Origin: Kibdelosporangium sp. MJ126-NF4
GTDB taxonomy: Bacteria > Actinomycetota > Actinomycetes > Mycobacteriales > Pseudonocardiaceae
Direction of reading: 5' to 3'
Length of the DNA stretch: 64,000 nucleotides
Assembly: GCF_000826545.1 (NCBI RefSeq)
Contig: NZ_CDME01000011.1
Span: 62,001 to 126,000 of the forward strand
Shown here in pieces: positions 19,211 to 28,073 of this stretch; positions within the stretch are counted from its first letter, which is position 1, and every line of letters begins with the position of its first letter. Both the position numbers and the translations under genes were made by a program. The notes beneath the pieces are model-generated. The model ran no database searches. It saw only the letters and a program-made list of their open reading frames with translations, and was not told the origin of the DNA.

Positions 19211-19821
19211 GATGAAACCCTACGCTCCCGGAGCGGGAGCAGATGCAACGCGGCGGCGACGAGCAGCCCGATTCCGGTCACCCCGAGCGTGCCGCCGAGC
19301 ACGTCGGTGACCCAGTGCACATCCAGCAGCACCCGGCACGCGGCGGAGATCACGACCAGCGTGACGCCGACGGCGATCACCTTGCGCAGCAGGCGGCGTG
19401 CCAGCCAGCCGCACAGCACGATCCCGGTGAACGCGGCGCTGGCGACCGAGACCACGTGCCCGCTGGGGTAGCTGAAGTCCACATAGTCCCGTGGCCGGTC
19501 GCGTTCGTAGACGCCCTTGAACAACGACACCGCGCGACACGCGGCCAGCAACACCATGCACCGCAACAGGACGCTGAGGGTGTACGCGTCCCGGCGCGCC
19601 CGGATCGCCAGCAGCACGAGAACGAAGAAGAACACGATCGGCAGGACGGGCCCGAGGATGTCGGACACCACCCAGACGACGTCACCGGCCGGGGTCAGCC
19701 AGAACCCGCCGAGCACGTCCGACACGGCCAGGTCGAGCGGCCATGCCGAGTCGTGTACCCAGTACCCGAGCACCAGGAAGACCGTGAGCAGCGCGAAACC
19801 CCATGCGCAGGCTCGGATCAA
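19207..19821 (-). CDS. PAP2-family membrane phosphatase
   Basis: 204 residues with about six membrane helices. The phosphatase triad motifs are complete: Lys102...Arg109-Pro110 (KGVYERDRP), PSGH at 119-122, and Arg163-x5-His169-x3-Asp173. It probably dephosphorylates a lipid phosphate or undecaprenyl pyrophosphate-like substrate at the membrane. The TTG at 19821 is chosen because it overlaps the epimerase stop (TTGA) and gives an N-terminus beginning in a membrane helix; the open frame extending upstream is a shadow of the epimerase gene. It overlaps lipB by 4 nt. Confidence 0.88.
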   Translation of the reverse strand: MIRACAWGFALLTVFLVLGYWVHDSAWPLDLAVSDVLGGFWLTPAGDVVWVVSDILGPVLPIVFFFVLVLLAIRARRDAYTLSVLLRCMVLLAACRAVSLFKGVYERDRPRDYVDFSYPSGHVVSVASAAFTGIVLCGWLARRLLRKVIAVGVTLVVISAACRVLLDVHWVTDVLGGTLGVTGIGLLVAAALHLLPLRERRVSS

Positions 19822-20708
19822 CGTTTGGCCACCGACCCGAGCGCTTCGTCCACAGTGCTGTACGTGAACGTGAAGCCGTTGTCCTGCAGTGCCTTGGGGA
19901 TGACGTGCTGACTGGCCAGCGCGCCTTCGTCGGCCAGTTCGCCCAGTGCCAGCCGGAGCGCGAACTTCGGCGCGACCCACGGTGCGGGCCTGCCCAGCGC
20001 ACGGCTGAGCGCGCGGGTGAACTCGGCGTTGGTGACCGGGTTGGGCGAGGTCATGTTCACCGGTCCGCGCACCGACTCGGTGCCGAGGATGTGCAGGATC
20101 GCGTTGATGTGGTCGGCCTGGTGGATCCACGGCATGTACTGGCGGCCGTCGCCGAGCCGCCCGCCGAGCATGAACGAGAACAGCAGCCGGAGCGGGCCGA
20201 GCAGTCCGCCTTGCTTGCTGAGCACGAGCCCGGTCCGCAGGATCGCCACGCGCACGCCGCCGTCCGCCGCCGCCTGGGTGGCACCTTCCCACTGGATGCA
20301 CATCTGGGACAGGAAACCGTCGCCGGGCGGGGTGGTCTCGTCCACGACGCGGCCGCCCGTGTCGCCGTAGTAGCCGACAGCGGAAGCGTTGACCAACAAG
20401 GGGATCCCGCGTTCGGCGATCTCGGCGGCGAGCACCTCGGTCGGTTCGACACGGCTGTCGACGAGTACCTGTTTGCGGGCGTTGCTCAGCCGGGTCAGCG
20501 TGATCGGCGCGCCGCAGAGGTTGACGACCGCGTCGGCGCCGTCCAGCGCCCCGTCGTCGATCCGGCCGGACGGCGGGTCCCATGACCGCTCGTCCGGCGC
20601 CGACGCCGTGCGCCGGACCAACCGGAGTACGTCGTGCCCTTCGCGTCGTAGCGTCGAAACAAGCTCGGTCCCGATCATGCCGGACGACCCGGCCACGACG
20701 ACGCGCAT
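19818..20708 (-). CDS. TIGR01777-family NAD-dependent epimerase
   Basis: 296-residue extended SDR related to Rv2216 and E. coli YfcH; true substrate unknown. Dinucleotide-binding AGSSGMIGTELV at the N-terminus, ASAVGYYGDTGGRVVDE and the C-terminal domain (VTNAEFTRALSRALGRPAPW) are typical of TIGR01777/DUF1731. First gene of the operon with PAP2 and lipB. The ATG follows TAGGAT by exactly 6 nt, hence probably leaderless. Confidence 0.92.
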   Translation of the reverse strand: MRVVVAGSSGMIGTELVSTLRREGHDVLRLVRRTASAPDERSWDPPSGRIDDGALDGADAVVNLCGAPITLTRLSNARKQVLVDSRVEPTEVLAAEIAERGIPLLVNASAVGYYGDTGGRVVDETTPPGDGFLSQMCIQWEGATQAAADGGVRVAILRTGLVLSKQGGLLGPLRLLFSFMLGGRLGDGRQYMPWIHQADHINAILHILGTESVRGPVNMTSPNPVTNAEFTRALSRALGRPAPWVAPKFALRLALGELADEGALASQHVIPKALQDNGFTFTYSTVDEALGSVAKR

Positions 20709-20714
20709 GAACCG

Positions 20715-20720
20715 ATCCTA
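20715..20720 (-). promoter_or_regulatory. -10 box, leaderless promoter of epimerase-PAP2-lipB operon
   Basis: Minus strand TAGGAT, 6 nt, ATG. Confidence 0.6.
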
Positions 20721-20728
20721 ATGGGCAG

Positions 20729-21661
20729 TCAGAGTTGGGGCGCGACCTCGGCGGCGATCAGGTCCAGGTGGTCGAGGTCGTTCAGGTCGAGGATCTGCAG
20801 GTAGATCCGGCTGATCCCGGTCTGCTCGCGCCACTGGCCGATCCGGTCGACGACCTCGGCCGGGGTGCCGGCCAGTCCCTTGCTCCTGAGCTCGTCGACG
20901 TCCCGGCCCAGCACGGCCGCCCGCCGCGCGACCTGGGCGTCGTCCCAGCCGACGCAGACGACCTGCGCGATCGAGCGGATCATGCCCGCCGGGTCGCGGC
21001 CGATCGCCCGGCACGCCTCGTCCACCCGCTCGTACTGCGCGGCGGCCACGTCCGGGCTGGTGAACGGCAGGTTGAACTCGTCGGCGAACCGGGCGGCCAG
21101 CGCGGGCGTGCGTTTGGCCCCGCGGCCGCCGATGATCACCGGCGGACGCGGGCGCTGTGCCGGTTTCGGCAGCGCGGGCGAGTCCGTGACCTGGTAGTGC
21201 TTGCCCGCGAAGGAGAACTTCTCGTGCAGCGGGGTGGTCCACAGCCCGGTGATCACCGCGAGCTGCTCGGAGTAGATGTCGAACCGGTCACCCAGCGCGG
21301 GGAACGGGATGCCGTACGCGGTGTGTTCGTCGGCGAACCAGCCGCTGCCGATGCCGAACTCCACCCGCCCGCCGGACATCTGGTCGACCTGGGCGACGGT
21401 GATCGCCAGCGGGCCGGGCAGCCGGAAGGTCGCCGCGCTCATCAGGGTGCCCAGCCGGACGCGGCTGGTCTGCACGGCCAGCCCGGCCAGCGTGGCCCAC
21501 GCGTCGGTCGGGCCGGGCAGCCCGTCGACCGTGCCCATTCTGAGGTAGTGGTCGGACCGGAAGAACCCGTCGTAGCCCGCGTCCTCGGCGGCGCGCGCGA
21601 CCTTGAGCAGGTGGCCGTAGTGCGCGCCCTGCTGCGGCTCGGTGAAGATCCTCAGTTCCAC
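20729..21661 (-). CDS. LLM-class F420-dependent oxidoreductase
   Basis: 310-residue luciferase-like TIM-barrel enzyme using cofactor F420 (MELRIFTEPQQGAHY, FFRSDHYLRMG, GIGSGWFADEH, VIIGGRGAKRT). Substrate unknown. The GTG at 21661 is chosen over TTG 21670 because it follows TACGTT by 7 nt and gives the usual family N-terminus. It ends 20 nt before the epimerase start on the same strand, yet the epimerase has its own promoter. Alternative cofactor: FMN. Confidence 0.9.
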   Translation of the reverse strand: MELRIFTEPQQGAHYGHLLKVARAAEDAGYDGFFRSDHYLRMGTVDGLPGPTDAWATLAGLAVQTSRVRLGTLMSAATFRLPGPLAITVAQVDQMSGGRVEFGIGSGWFADEHTAYGIPFPALGDRFDIYSEQLAVITGLWTTPLHEKFSFAGKHYQVTDSPALPKPAQRPRPPVIIGGRGAKRTPALAARFADEFNLPFTSPDVAAAQYERVDEACRAIGRDPAGMIRSIAQVVCVGWDDAQVARRAAVLGRDVDELRSKGLAGTPAEVVDRIGQWREQTGISRIYLQILDLNDLDHLDLIAAEVAPQL

Positions 21662-21668
21662 GGAATCC

Positions 21669-21674
21669 AACGTA
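21669..21674 (-). promoter_or_regulatory. -10 box, leaderless promoter of F420 oxidoreductase
   Basis: Minus strand TACGTT, 7 nt, GTG. Confidence 0.5.
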
Positions 21675-21676
21675 AC

Positions 21677-22270
21677 TCAGCGGTCGCGTCTGATCCCATC
21701 GATCATGTGGATCAGGACGGTGAACACCTCGGTGCTGGCCTTCTTCGGGTCGGCCGCCTCGGCGATGATCTGCGCGCCGGCCGCCAGTGAGGCGAACATC
21801 ATCCGCGCGGTCATCTCGACGGGGAGGTCGCCGATCTCGCCTTCCTCGATCAGCTGCTCCAGCACCCGGCGCACGATGCCGTAGCTGTGGTGTTCCTCGG
21901 ACTCACGCCAGCGCTCGAAGCCCATCACGACCGGTGCCTCGCGGATGACCAGCCGCTGGTAGGTCGGGTTCAGGCAGACCTTGATGAACTCCTGCACGCC
22001 GTCGAGCGCGCGTTCCCACGGCGCCTCGGCGCCGTCGATCGCCTTGTTCAGCTGGACGGTCGCCCGGGTGGACACCTTGTCGAAAGCGGCCTCGAACAGC
22101 GCCTGCTTGCCACTGAAGTGGTGATAAAGCGCACCTTTGGTGACGCGGGCGCGCTTGACGATGGCGTCGAGTGACGTGGCCGCGTAACCGTTCTTGGTGA
22201 ACAGGTCGATAGCGGAGTCGACCAAGGCGTCCTTGGTCGACTCCGAGTAGTCCGTTCGACGCGACCGCAT
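21677..22270 (-). CDS. TetR/AcrR-family transcriptional regulator
   Basis: 197 residues. N-terminal helix-turn-helix (ALVDSAIDLFTKNGYAATSL, then IVKRARVTKGALYHHFSGK), followed by a helical ligand-binding domain. The ATG at 22270 is chosen because GAGG lies about 9 nt upstream; the ATG 9 nt earlier is too close to that site. It diverges from the 166-codon gene across 184 bp that hold four copies of a CATACCG..GGTATG element, the likely binding sites for autoregulation and control of the divergent gene. Confidence 0.92.
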   Translation of the reverse strand: MRSRRTDYSESTKDALVDSAIDLFTKNGYAATSLDAIVKRARVTKGALYHHFSGKQALFEAAFDKVSTRATVQLNKAIDGAEAPWERALDGVQEFIKVCLNPTYQRLVIREAPVVMGFERWRESEEHHSYGIVRRVLEQLIEEGEIGDLPVEMTARMMFASLAAGAQIIAEAADPKKASTEVFTVLIHMIDGIRRDR

Positions 22271-22295
22271 TATCGACATCCTCGCAACAGTACGA

Positions 22296-22371
22296 CATAC
22301 CGATGGTACGTACTCGTGGTATGTTGACCGTGTCGGCACATACCGATGGTATGCCGCAAACCGGCGGTATG
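22296..22371. promoter_or_regulatory. Cluster of four TetR-type operator repeats
   Basis: 15-bp elements at 22296, 22309, 22339 and 22357. The copy at 22339-22353 is a perfect inverted repeat CATACC-GAT-GGTATG; the others (CATACCGATGGTACG, CGTACTCGTGGTATG, CAAACCGGCGGTATG) keep at least one intact half. They lie between the TetR gene and its divergent neighbour. Confidence 0.7.
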
Positions 22372-22454
22372 ACCCAGGTCACGAGCTCAAGGAGGGGACT
22401 CGGGACCGGACGACCAGGTGTGCCGCGGGCCTGACAAGGCTGGAGGGAACAGAC

Positions 22455-22955
22455 ATGAGCTGGAACGACTACTACGAGCGACGCAACACGATCGACTCGG
22501 TACTGGTCCGGGCGGGCAGGAATCCGGGTGGACCACTGCCGGAGACCCCGGCGTTCGCCGACCCGGCGCAACTGCTGCTCGCATTGCACTACCGGTGGAT
22601 GCTGAAGCTCACCGGCAGGCTGGGGACCGTCCTGTCCGAGGCGGAGAACGACCCGTCGGTCGACATGGTCGACGCGATCTCGGACGCGTGGCGCCAGACG
22701 GTCGCCGACAATCCGACGCTGCACGCGGTCCTCGAGGCACACGCCGAGCGCTACGAGCAACTGCGGCCACAACTGCGGATCGAACAGCGCACGCTCGCGC
22801 TGGCCGCCGGGCTGGCCGAGGCGCACGAGCCCACCGACGAGATCACCCGCGTGGGAGCGGCGTTCCGCACATTGCTCCAGACGGCCGCCGAGCAGCCGTC
22901 CCGACGTGGCAACGTAGTGGAACAACTCCTTCGCAGGCTCGTGGCCAGCGCCTGA
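22455..22955 (+). CDS. Hypothetical helical protein divergent from TetR
   Basis: 166 residues, soluble, predicted almost entirely helical (LLLALHYRWMLKLTGRLGTVL, VDAISDAWRQTVADNPTLHAVLEAH). No known domain recognised. The ATG has GGAGGG about 8 nt upstream. The TetR operator cluster lies in its promoter region, so it is probably the main target of that regulator. An SDR gene with its own promoter begins 19 nt after the stop. No enzyme motif is seen. Confidence 0.82.
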   Translation: MSWNDYYERRNTIDSVLVRAGRNPGGPLPETPAFADPAQLLLALHYRWMLKLTGRLGTVLSEAENDPSVDMVDAISDAWRQTVADNPTLHAVLEAHAERYEQLRPQLRIEQRTLALAAGLAEAHEPTDEITRVGAAFRTLLQTAAEQPSRRGNVVEQLLRRLVASA

Positions 22956-22962
22956 CACGGCT

Positions 22963-22968
22963 TATATT
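22963..22968 (+). promoter_or_regulatory. -10 box, leaderless promoter of SDR
   Basis: TATATT, 6 nt, ATG, located in the 19-nt gap after the preceding stop. Confidence 0.6.
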
Positions 22969-22974
22969 CGCCGG

Positions 22975-23895
22975 ATGGCGCACTGGTCCGAGGCCGACAT
23001 CCCCGATCAGACCGGCCGCACCGCACTGGTCACCGGCGCCAACTCCGGGCTGGGCCTGCGCAGCGCGAAGGTCCTCGCGGGGATGGGGGCTCGGGTTCTC
23101 GTCGCGGTCCGCGACCCGGAACGCGGCCGCAGGGCCGTCGCCGAGGTCGGGAGCAACGCCGAACTGCTCGAACTGGACCTGGCCGACCTGGCCTCGGTCC
23201 GCAAGGCCGCGACCGAGGTGCGGGAACGCACCGGCGACAAGCTCGACATCCTGATGAACAACGCGGGCGTGATGGGGACCCCGTTCACCAGGACAGTCGA
23301 CGGCTTCGAGTTGCAGTTCGGCGTGAACCACCTGGGGCACGCCGCGTTGACGTGGCTGCTGTTACCCGCGGTCAAGGACGGCCGCGTGGTCACGGTGACC
23401 AGCATGACGTCCGGAGGTCCGGGCCTCGACCTCGACGACCCGAACTTCGAGCGGCGCCGCTACTCGATCACCGCGGCCTACAGCCAGTCCAAACTGGCGA
23501 ACCTGATCTTCATGGTCGAACTGGCCCGTCGCGCCGAAGCGGCGGGCCTGAACCTGGTCAGCGCGGCCGCTCACCCGGGGCAGGCCGCCACGAACCTGGT
23601 CGGCAACTCGGCACGGATGCGCGACAGCAGTCTGCCGGAGCGAATCATGGGCGGGATACTGGACTGGGGCATGCGACACGTCCTGCAGTCGGTCGAAGTC
23701 GGTGCCCTGCCTCAGTTGTACGCGGCGACCGCACCGGACGTGCGCAACGGCGACTTCCTCGCCCCGAGGTGGGCGATGCAGCTGTTCGGCCCGCCGGTGA
23801 AGGTGCGGCCCAGAGCCGCCGCCGTGAACGAAACGCTCGGACGACGACTCTGGGACGTGACTGCCGAACTGACCGGCATCACACCGGATTTCTAG
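22975..23895 (+). CDS. Short-chain dehydrogenase/reductase (retinol-dehydrogenase-like)
   Basis: 306 residues, NAD(P)-dependent oxidoreductase. TGANSGLG (20-27) binds the dinucleotide, NNAG at 95-98, and catalytic Tyr169/Lys173 lie in AAYSQSKLAN. The long form with a C-terminal extension resembles RDH/WWOX-like SDRs common in actinomycetes; substrate unknown. The 3' end overlaps the convergent M14 peptidase gene by 17 nt. Confidence 0.92.
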   Translation: MAHWSEADIPDQTGRTALVTGANSGLGLRSAKVLAGMGARVLVAVRDPERGRRAVAEVGSNAELLELDLADLASVRKAATEVRERTGDKLDILMNNAGVMGTPFTRTVDGFELQFGVNHLGHAALTWLLLPAVKDGRVVTVTSMTSGGPGLDLDDPNFERRRYSITAAYSQSKLANLIFMVELARRAEAAGLNLVSAAAHPGQAATNLVGNSARMRDSSLPERIMGGILDWGMRHVLQSVEVGALPQLYAATAPDVRNGDFLAPRWAMQLFGPPVKVRPRAAAVNETLGRRLWDVTAELTGITPDF

Positions 23896-26458
23896 TCGCA
23901 CTCCAGTAGACAGCGTTCGCCACCTGGGCGTAGAGCCCCTTGGGGTGTGCGCGGAACAACGGCTCGGTGCCGAACATGACCACACGGGCGCCGCGCTCGT
24001 CGGCGCCGGAGACGACCACGGCCTGACCGCCCGCCGCGTCCGGCCCACCGGTTCCGTCCGCGTTGGCCCGCCAATGCCCTGCCGCCAACGGATTGCCGGT
24101 GGCGTAGCGCTGTTCCACGGTCACACCCGTGCCGAGTCCGGCGAACCACTGCGGCGAGTACACAAAGGACTGTGCCAGCGCGTCACCGCCGATCGGGCCG
24201 GTTCCGTTGACCACGTTGACGATCCCGTTCGCGTCACCGCGACCCGCGACCGCCGTGACCTCCAACAGCTTCGCGTCGGCGTTGAACTTCGAGCCCGTCG
24301 CACCACGGGTGACCACGCCGCCGCGTGCGGCGAACGCGTCGACCGCGGCTTTGGCAGCCGGGTTGAGCTGGTCGTAGCGCAGCCCCGACGAGACAACGAG
24401 AACGTCCACCCTGGACAGGTCGAAGCCGTCGTTGAGCGTGGCCGTCGACACCGGCCGGACCTCGAAGCCCATGTCCCGCAACGCGAACAGCTCGTCATTG
24501 CCGACCGCGGCCGCCAGGGTCGGCCGCCGCAGCACAACACCGGCGTCACCAGCAGCGGCCAAGCCGAAGCGCACGCCGTACCGGTCGGCCACCTGCAACG
24601 CCGCCACCCGCGCGGAAGCCGGGACGATCACCGAACCGTTGGCCCTGCGCCGCAGTTCGATGCCACGGCCAAGAAGGTCGTTGACCGCCGAGGCGTCCTT
24701 TCCGTCCCGCACGGTGATCGCCAGGTCCTGCCCCGGGCCCGCGTCCACGCCGCCGGTCGGGGACGCGGCGACCACGGCCTTGCTCGGCACACGCAGGTCC
24801 CCGCCCTGGATGATGTCCACGGACGCGCCCCACAGCAGCCGGTGGCTCCAGCCGGAGATGTCGTACATCACCTCGGCATTGGCCGAAACGTCCCGGCCCT
24901 GCTCCAGCAACACGTTGGCCAGCGCCCGCTTCGGCTGGTGCATGTCCACGATGTACGACCCGGCCGGATAGGTGCGGCCCGCCAGCGAGAACGGCCGCTC
25001 CGCCTGGCGCACCCGCACATCGTGCGCGACGAGCTGATCCACCAGACGAGCAGCCGCCGCACCGGAACGCTGTGTCGAACCAGGCTGGGTCGATCCGGCC
25101 GGAAGAACGTAGGCACGCGGGAACTTGGTGGTGAACCGGTCCTCCGGCCCGAACCCGGGGACGAACCCGTCCGGAACGAAGCGCTGCGCCTCACCGGCCG
25201 CGCCGCGCCGGAAGATCTCGATCTGGTTGGCGATCAGCGTGGAACGGTTGTCCCGCACGTACGCGAGGCTGGCCTTCATGCTCGCCTCGGACACGTCGGT
25301 GTTGATCGCCGAACGGCGGCGCAGCTCGGTCTCCGGCAGGTTGTAGGCGTCGTTGTTGACCCGCTGCGGGATCTCGATGGTGTACGAGATCGCGCCGTGG
25401 AACATCGAGTACTGGGCGGTGTAGATCGGCGCCCAACCGTCCCATTCGCCGGATGGGTAGTCGCGGAACGGGATCTGCGTGTTCTGCGCCTCGGGGTGGC
25501 CCAGCGCCTTGACGGCTTTCTCGATGTTCAACCCGTTGGCGTAGCCGTGCTTGATGAACAGGTCGAAGTCGTAGTTCTGGCCGTGCGGCGGGCCGGTCGG
25601 CTCGATCAGCGTGCCGTCGACGTAGCCGTGTTCGTCGAGCATCAGCACCGGCTGGACCGTCTTGACGATGTCCCGCATCGCGATGCCCTCCGGCTGCGTG
25701 GAGGTCACGAAGTCGCGGTTGAGGTCGAAGCCGTTGGCGTTGGCACGGGTGCCGAGGTTGCGGCCGTCCGGGTTGGCCGTGACGTTGAAGTAGATCCGGC
25801 TGTGCGACAGCAGGTCCAGTGCCGTGCGGTCGCGGGTGGTGGCCAGGTACTCGATCTGCCGCAGCGCCGCGTCGGTGCCTTCCCACTCGTTGCCGTGGAT
25901 GTTGTTGTTGATCCAGACCGGCGTCTTGTACGCACGGGCCAGGTGCCGGTCGCGCGCGGCGACAGCGGGGTCGTTCTCGATCTGGTCGCGCCAGCGTTCC
26001 TGCTGGCGCGTCTCCGAAGGGCGTTCCGGCGCGGTCAGCGTGACCAGGTACAGGTCACGGCCGAGGCCGGACTGGCCGACGACCTCGACCGAGATCCGGT
26101 TGCTGCGGCCCTGCAGCGCGTTGAGCCGTGGCGCGATCGCGTGGTACGGCGTCACCCCGAGTTTGATGGACTTGTCAGCGGAATCCTCGGGATAGACCCG
26201 CAGCTGTGTGGTGCGCGGGTAGCCCTCCCGCGACCCGAGCTTGTTCTCGGCCAACGCGGAACGGTTCGCGATCGACGGCGGGTCCACCGCCGCGACCTCG
26301 TTGCGCTCCGGGCCGTTGCCCGGCTCCTCCCCCTTCGGCGACCCTGAACGTGTCGGGGCCGCGAGCGCGGACGGAGCGAGTGTGACAACCATGAGCAGGG
26401 ACAACGCCGAAGCGGCGACAGCTGTGACTACCGGTCTGCGAACCGGACGTTTCCGCAC
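23879..26458 (-). CDS. Exported M14 zinc carboxypeptidase-family peptidase
   Basis: 859 residues with a Sec signal peptide (basic MRKRPVRRP, hydrophobic core, cleavage about ALAAP). Zinc ligands His188 and Glu191 (NIHGNEWEG) and His277 (LDEHGYVDG), catalytic Glu362 (SYTIEIPQ), and substrate-site NPDGR and DLNRDF. The remaining 450 residues form a non-catalytic C-terminal region with a GATase-like fold pattern (VDVLVVSSGLRYDQLNP). The GTG at 26458 is chosen for its GGGAGG 8 nt upstream, and that site is buried in an inverted repeat. It probably trims peptides outside the cell. Confidence 0.9.
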   Translation of the reverse strand: MRKRPVRRPVVTAVAASALSLLMVVTLAPSALAAPTRSGSPKGEEPGNGPERNEVAAVDPPSIANRSALAENKLGSREGYPRTTQLRVYPEDSADKSIKLGVTPYHAIAPRLNALQGRSNRISVEVVGQSGLGRDLYLVTLTAPERPSETRQQERWRDQIENDPAVAARDRHLARAYKTPVWINNNIHGNEWEGTDAALRQIEYLATTRDRTALDLLSHSRIYFNVTANPDGRNLGTRANANGFDLNRDFVTSTQPEGIAMRDIVKTVQPVLMLDEHGYVDGTLIEPTGPPHGQNYDFDLFIKHGYANGLNIEKAVKALGHPEAQNTQIPFRDYPSGEWDGWAPIYTAQYSMFHGAISYTIEIPQRVNNDAYNLPETELRRRSAINTDVSEASMKASLAYVRDNRSTLIANQIEIFRRGAAGEAQRFVPDGFVPGFGPEDRFTTKFPRAYVLPAGSTQPGSTQRSGAAAARLVDQLVAHDVRVRQAERPFSLAGRTYPAGSYIVDMHQPKRALANVLLEQGRDVSANAEVMYDISGWSHRLLWGASVDIIQGGDLRVPSKAVVAASPTGGVDAGPGQDLAITVRDGKDASAVNDLLGRGIELRRRANGSVIVPASARVAALQVADRYGVRFGLAAAGDAGVVLRRPTLAAAVGNDELFALRDMGFEVRPVSTATLNDGFDLSRVDVLVVSSGLRYDQLNPAAKAAVDAFAARGGVVTRGATGSKFNADAKLLEVTAVAGRGDANGIVNVVNGTGPIGGDALAQSFVYSPQWFAGLGTGVTVEQRYATGNPLAAGHWRANADGTGGPDAAGGQAVVVSGADERGARVVMFGTEPLFRAHPKGLYAQVANAVYWSATRNPV

Positions 26459-26463
26459 GAAAA

Positions 26464-26506
26464 GCACCTCCCAGTGGACTGGGGTAGTCAGTCAACTGGG
26501 AGGTGC
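26464..26506 (-). promoter_or_regulatory. Inverted repeat that masks the M14 peptidase Shine-Dalgarno
   Basis: Perfect 12-bp arms GCACCTCCCAGT and ACTGGGAGGTGC with a 19-nt spacer, immediately before the start at 26458. In the mRNA the second arm contains GGGAGG and would pair with ACCTCCC of the first arm. It could be translational control or a terminator for the upstream hydrolase gene. Confidence 0.6.
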
Positions 26507-26544
26507 GTGTGTCAACCCTCGTCAGAAGGAATTACCGCGCGTCC

Positions 26545-28047
26545 TCAGAACGGGAACTGCCGTTGGTGCAACTCCCTGATCAACTCGGCTCGCTCGCCGG
26601 ACGCGTCGGCCAGCGTCTGGGCGGCGGGCCCGCAGTGCACGTCACGGGCCGGGAGCTTGCCGTTGACCAGGAACTCCGTGCCGATGGCGTCGACACACGG
26701 GTTCCCCGCGATGAGGTACGTGCCATGGCCGCTCTCGTCGGCGGTCACCAGCTTCGCGCGGTCGCCCATCGCGGCCCGCATGTTCCGGGCGCCGAGCAGT
26801 GGCGTGGCCGGGTCACGCAGGTTCTGCGTCAGCAGCACGTTGCTCGGGCCACGGTCGGTGATCCGGACAACCGGCTCGATCGGCTTGGTCGGCCAGAACG
26901 CGCACGGCCACACGTTCGACGGCATGCCGTGGGTAACCGGGTACTTGTGCTTGTCGCGCAGCACCTGGGCCTGATGCAGCGGGAGGTTGCGTGGCCAGGA
27001 GGCGTCACCGCACACGACGCCCCACAGGGTGGCCACGGTCTCCTGGCTGGCCCCTGGAGCGTTCGGGACCCCGCTGGGGTCGCCACGCAGGAGCTGTTGC
27101 CACGTTTTGGCCAGCTGCGGGTACTCGGACGGGCCGTAGAGGGAACCGCGAGTCAGTCCGCGCAGCGCGTTGCCGGTCACGTGCTCGAGGGGCTGGGCAT
27201 CCAGCTTGGCAGTCAGCGCGAGGTACGTGTCCCGGACCGCCTTGGGTGTCGCGCCGAGACCGTAGGTGGGCTGCCGTTCTGCGGCCCACTTGGCGAAGTC
27301 CTCGAAGACCTCCTCGGTGGACGCACCCCAGTTCTGCCAGACCCCCCGCCAGATCCCGCGCGGGTCGACCACGCTGTCCAGCACGATCCGGTCCGACTGG
27401 GCCGGGAACATCGTCGTGTACACCGCGCCGAGGTACGACCCGTACGAGATGCCGAAGTACGAGATCTTCTGCTCGCCGAGCGCCTCCCGGATCCGGTCCA
27501 TGTCCCGCGCGGTGTTCGCCGTGGTCACGTAAGGCAGTCGCTCGCCCGAGTTCTCGAAACACTGCTTCGCCACCTGGCGTGCGTACTCCACCGACGGCCG
27601 GATGTCGCCGTTCGGCGCGGGGTACGGGATCACCTTGCTGCCGTCGATCTGCTGCGGGGTCAACGCGCACGTGTTCGGGGTGCTGCGGCCGGTGCCGCGC
27701 GGGTCGAACCCAATCAGGTCGTACGCGTCGGTGACGCTCTTGGGCGCCATCTGTCCGATGATGTGCGGCAGGCTGAGCCCGGGGCCGCCGGGACCGCCCG
27801 GGTTGAGCAGCAGCACGCCCCGCCGGGCGGCCGGAGTGGTGGATTTCCTGCGGGACACCGCGATGTCGATCTTCGTCCCGGTGGGCTTGCGGTAGTCCAA
27901 CGGGACACTGAGCGTGGTGCACTCCAACGGAACGCTCTCACACGGCTGCCACACCGGCTGTTGTGCCGCACTGGCGGCCGTTGCCGGTATGACCAGTGTT
28001 GCTGTGACTGTTCCCGCGACCAACGCGCTCAGCACGAGCGATCTCAT
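26545..28047 (-). CDS. Exported alpha/beta hydrolase, Hip1/tripeptidyl aminopeptidase type (copy 1)
   Basis: 500 residues with a signal peptide (MRSLVLSALVAGTVTATL...ASAA). The serine-hydrolase triad is Ser201 (GISYGS), Asp412 (NLRDPATP) and His441 (ESGHGTY), and the oxyanion region is NPGGPGGPG. The family includes Streptomyces tripeptidyl aminopeptidases and mycobacterial Hip1 (Rv2224c), which also sits in a tandem pair in the same neighbourhood. The ATG has GGGAGG 7 nt upstream. It follows copy 2 by 26 nt, same operon. Confidence 0.92.
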   Translation of the reverse strand: MRSLVLSALVAGTVTATLVIPATAASAAQQPVWQPCESVPLECTTLSVPLDYRKPTGTKIDIAVSRRKSTTPAARRGVLLLNPGGPGGPGLSLPHIIGQMAPKSVTDAYDLIGFDPRGTGRSTPNTCALTPQQIDGSKVIPYPAPNGDIRPSVEYARQVAKQCFENSGERLPYVTTANTARDMDRIREALGEQKISYFGISYGSYLGAVYTTMFPAQSDRIVLDSVVDPRGIWRGVWQNWGASTEEVFEDFAKWAAERQPTYGLGATPKAVRDTYLALTAKLDAQPLEHVTGNALRGLTRGSLYGPSEYPQLAKTWQQLLRGDPSGVPNAPGASQETVATLWGVVCGDASWPRNLPLHQAQVLRDKHKYPVTHGMPSNVWPCAFWPTKPIEPVVRITDRGPSNVLLTQNLRDPATPLLGARNMRAAMGDRAKLVTADESGHGTYLIAGNPCVDAIGTEFLVNGKLPARDVHCGPAAQTLADASGERAELIRELHQRQFPF

Positions 28048-28073
28048 CCGCTTTCCTCCCTGAAGTCGTCTGG

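Noticed and set aside
19207..20583. 458-residue open frame covering PAP2 and the epimerase region
   Set aside because: Only the 3' part encodes PAP2. The upstream part is an out-of-frame, Arg/Ala-rich shadow of the epimerase gene, so PAP2 is started at TTG 19821.
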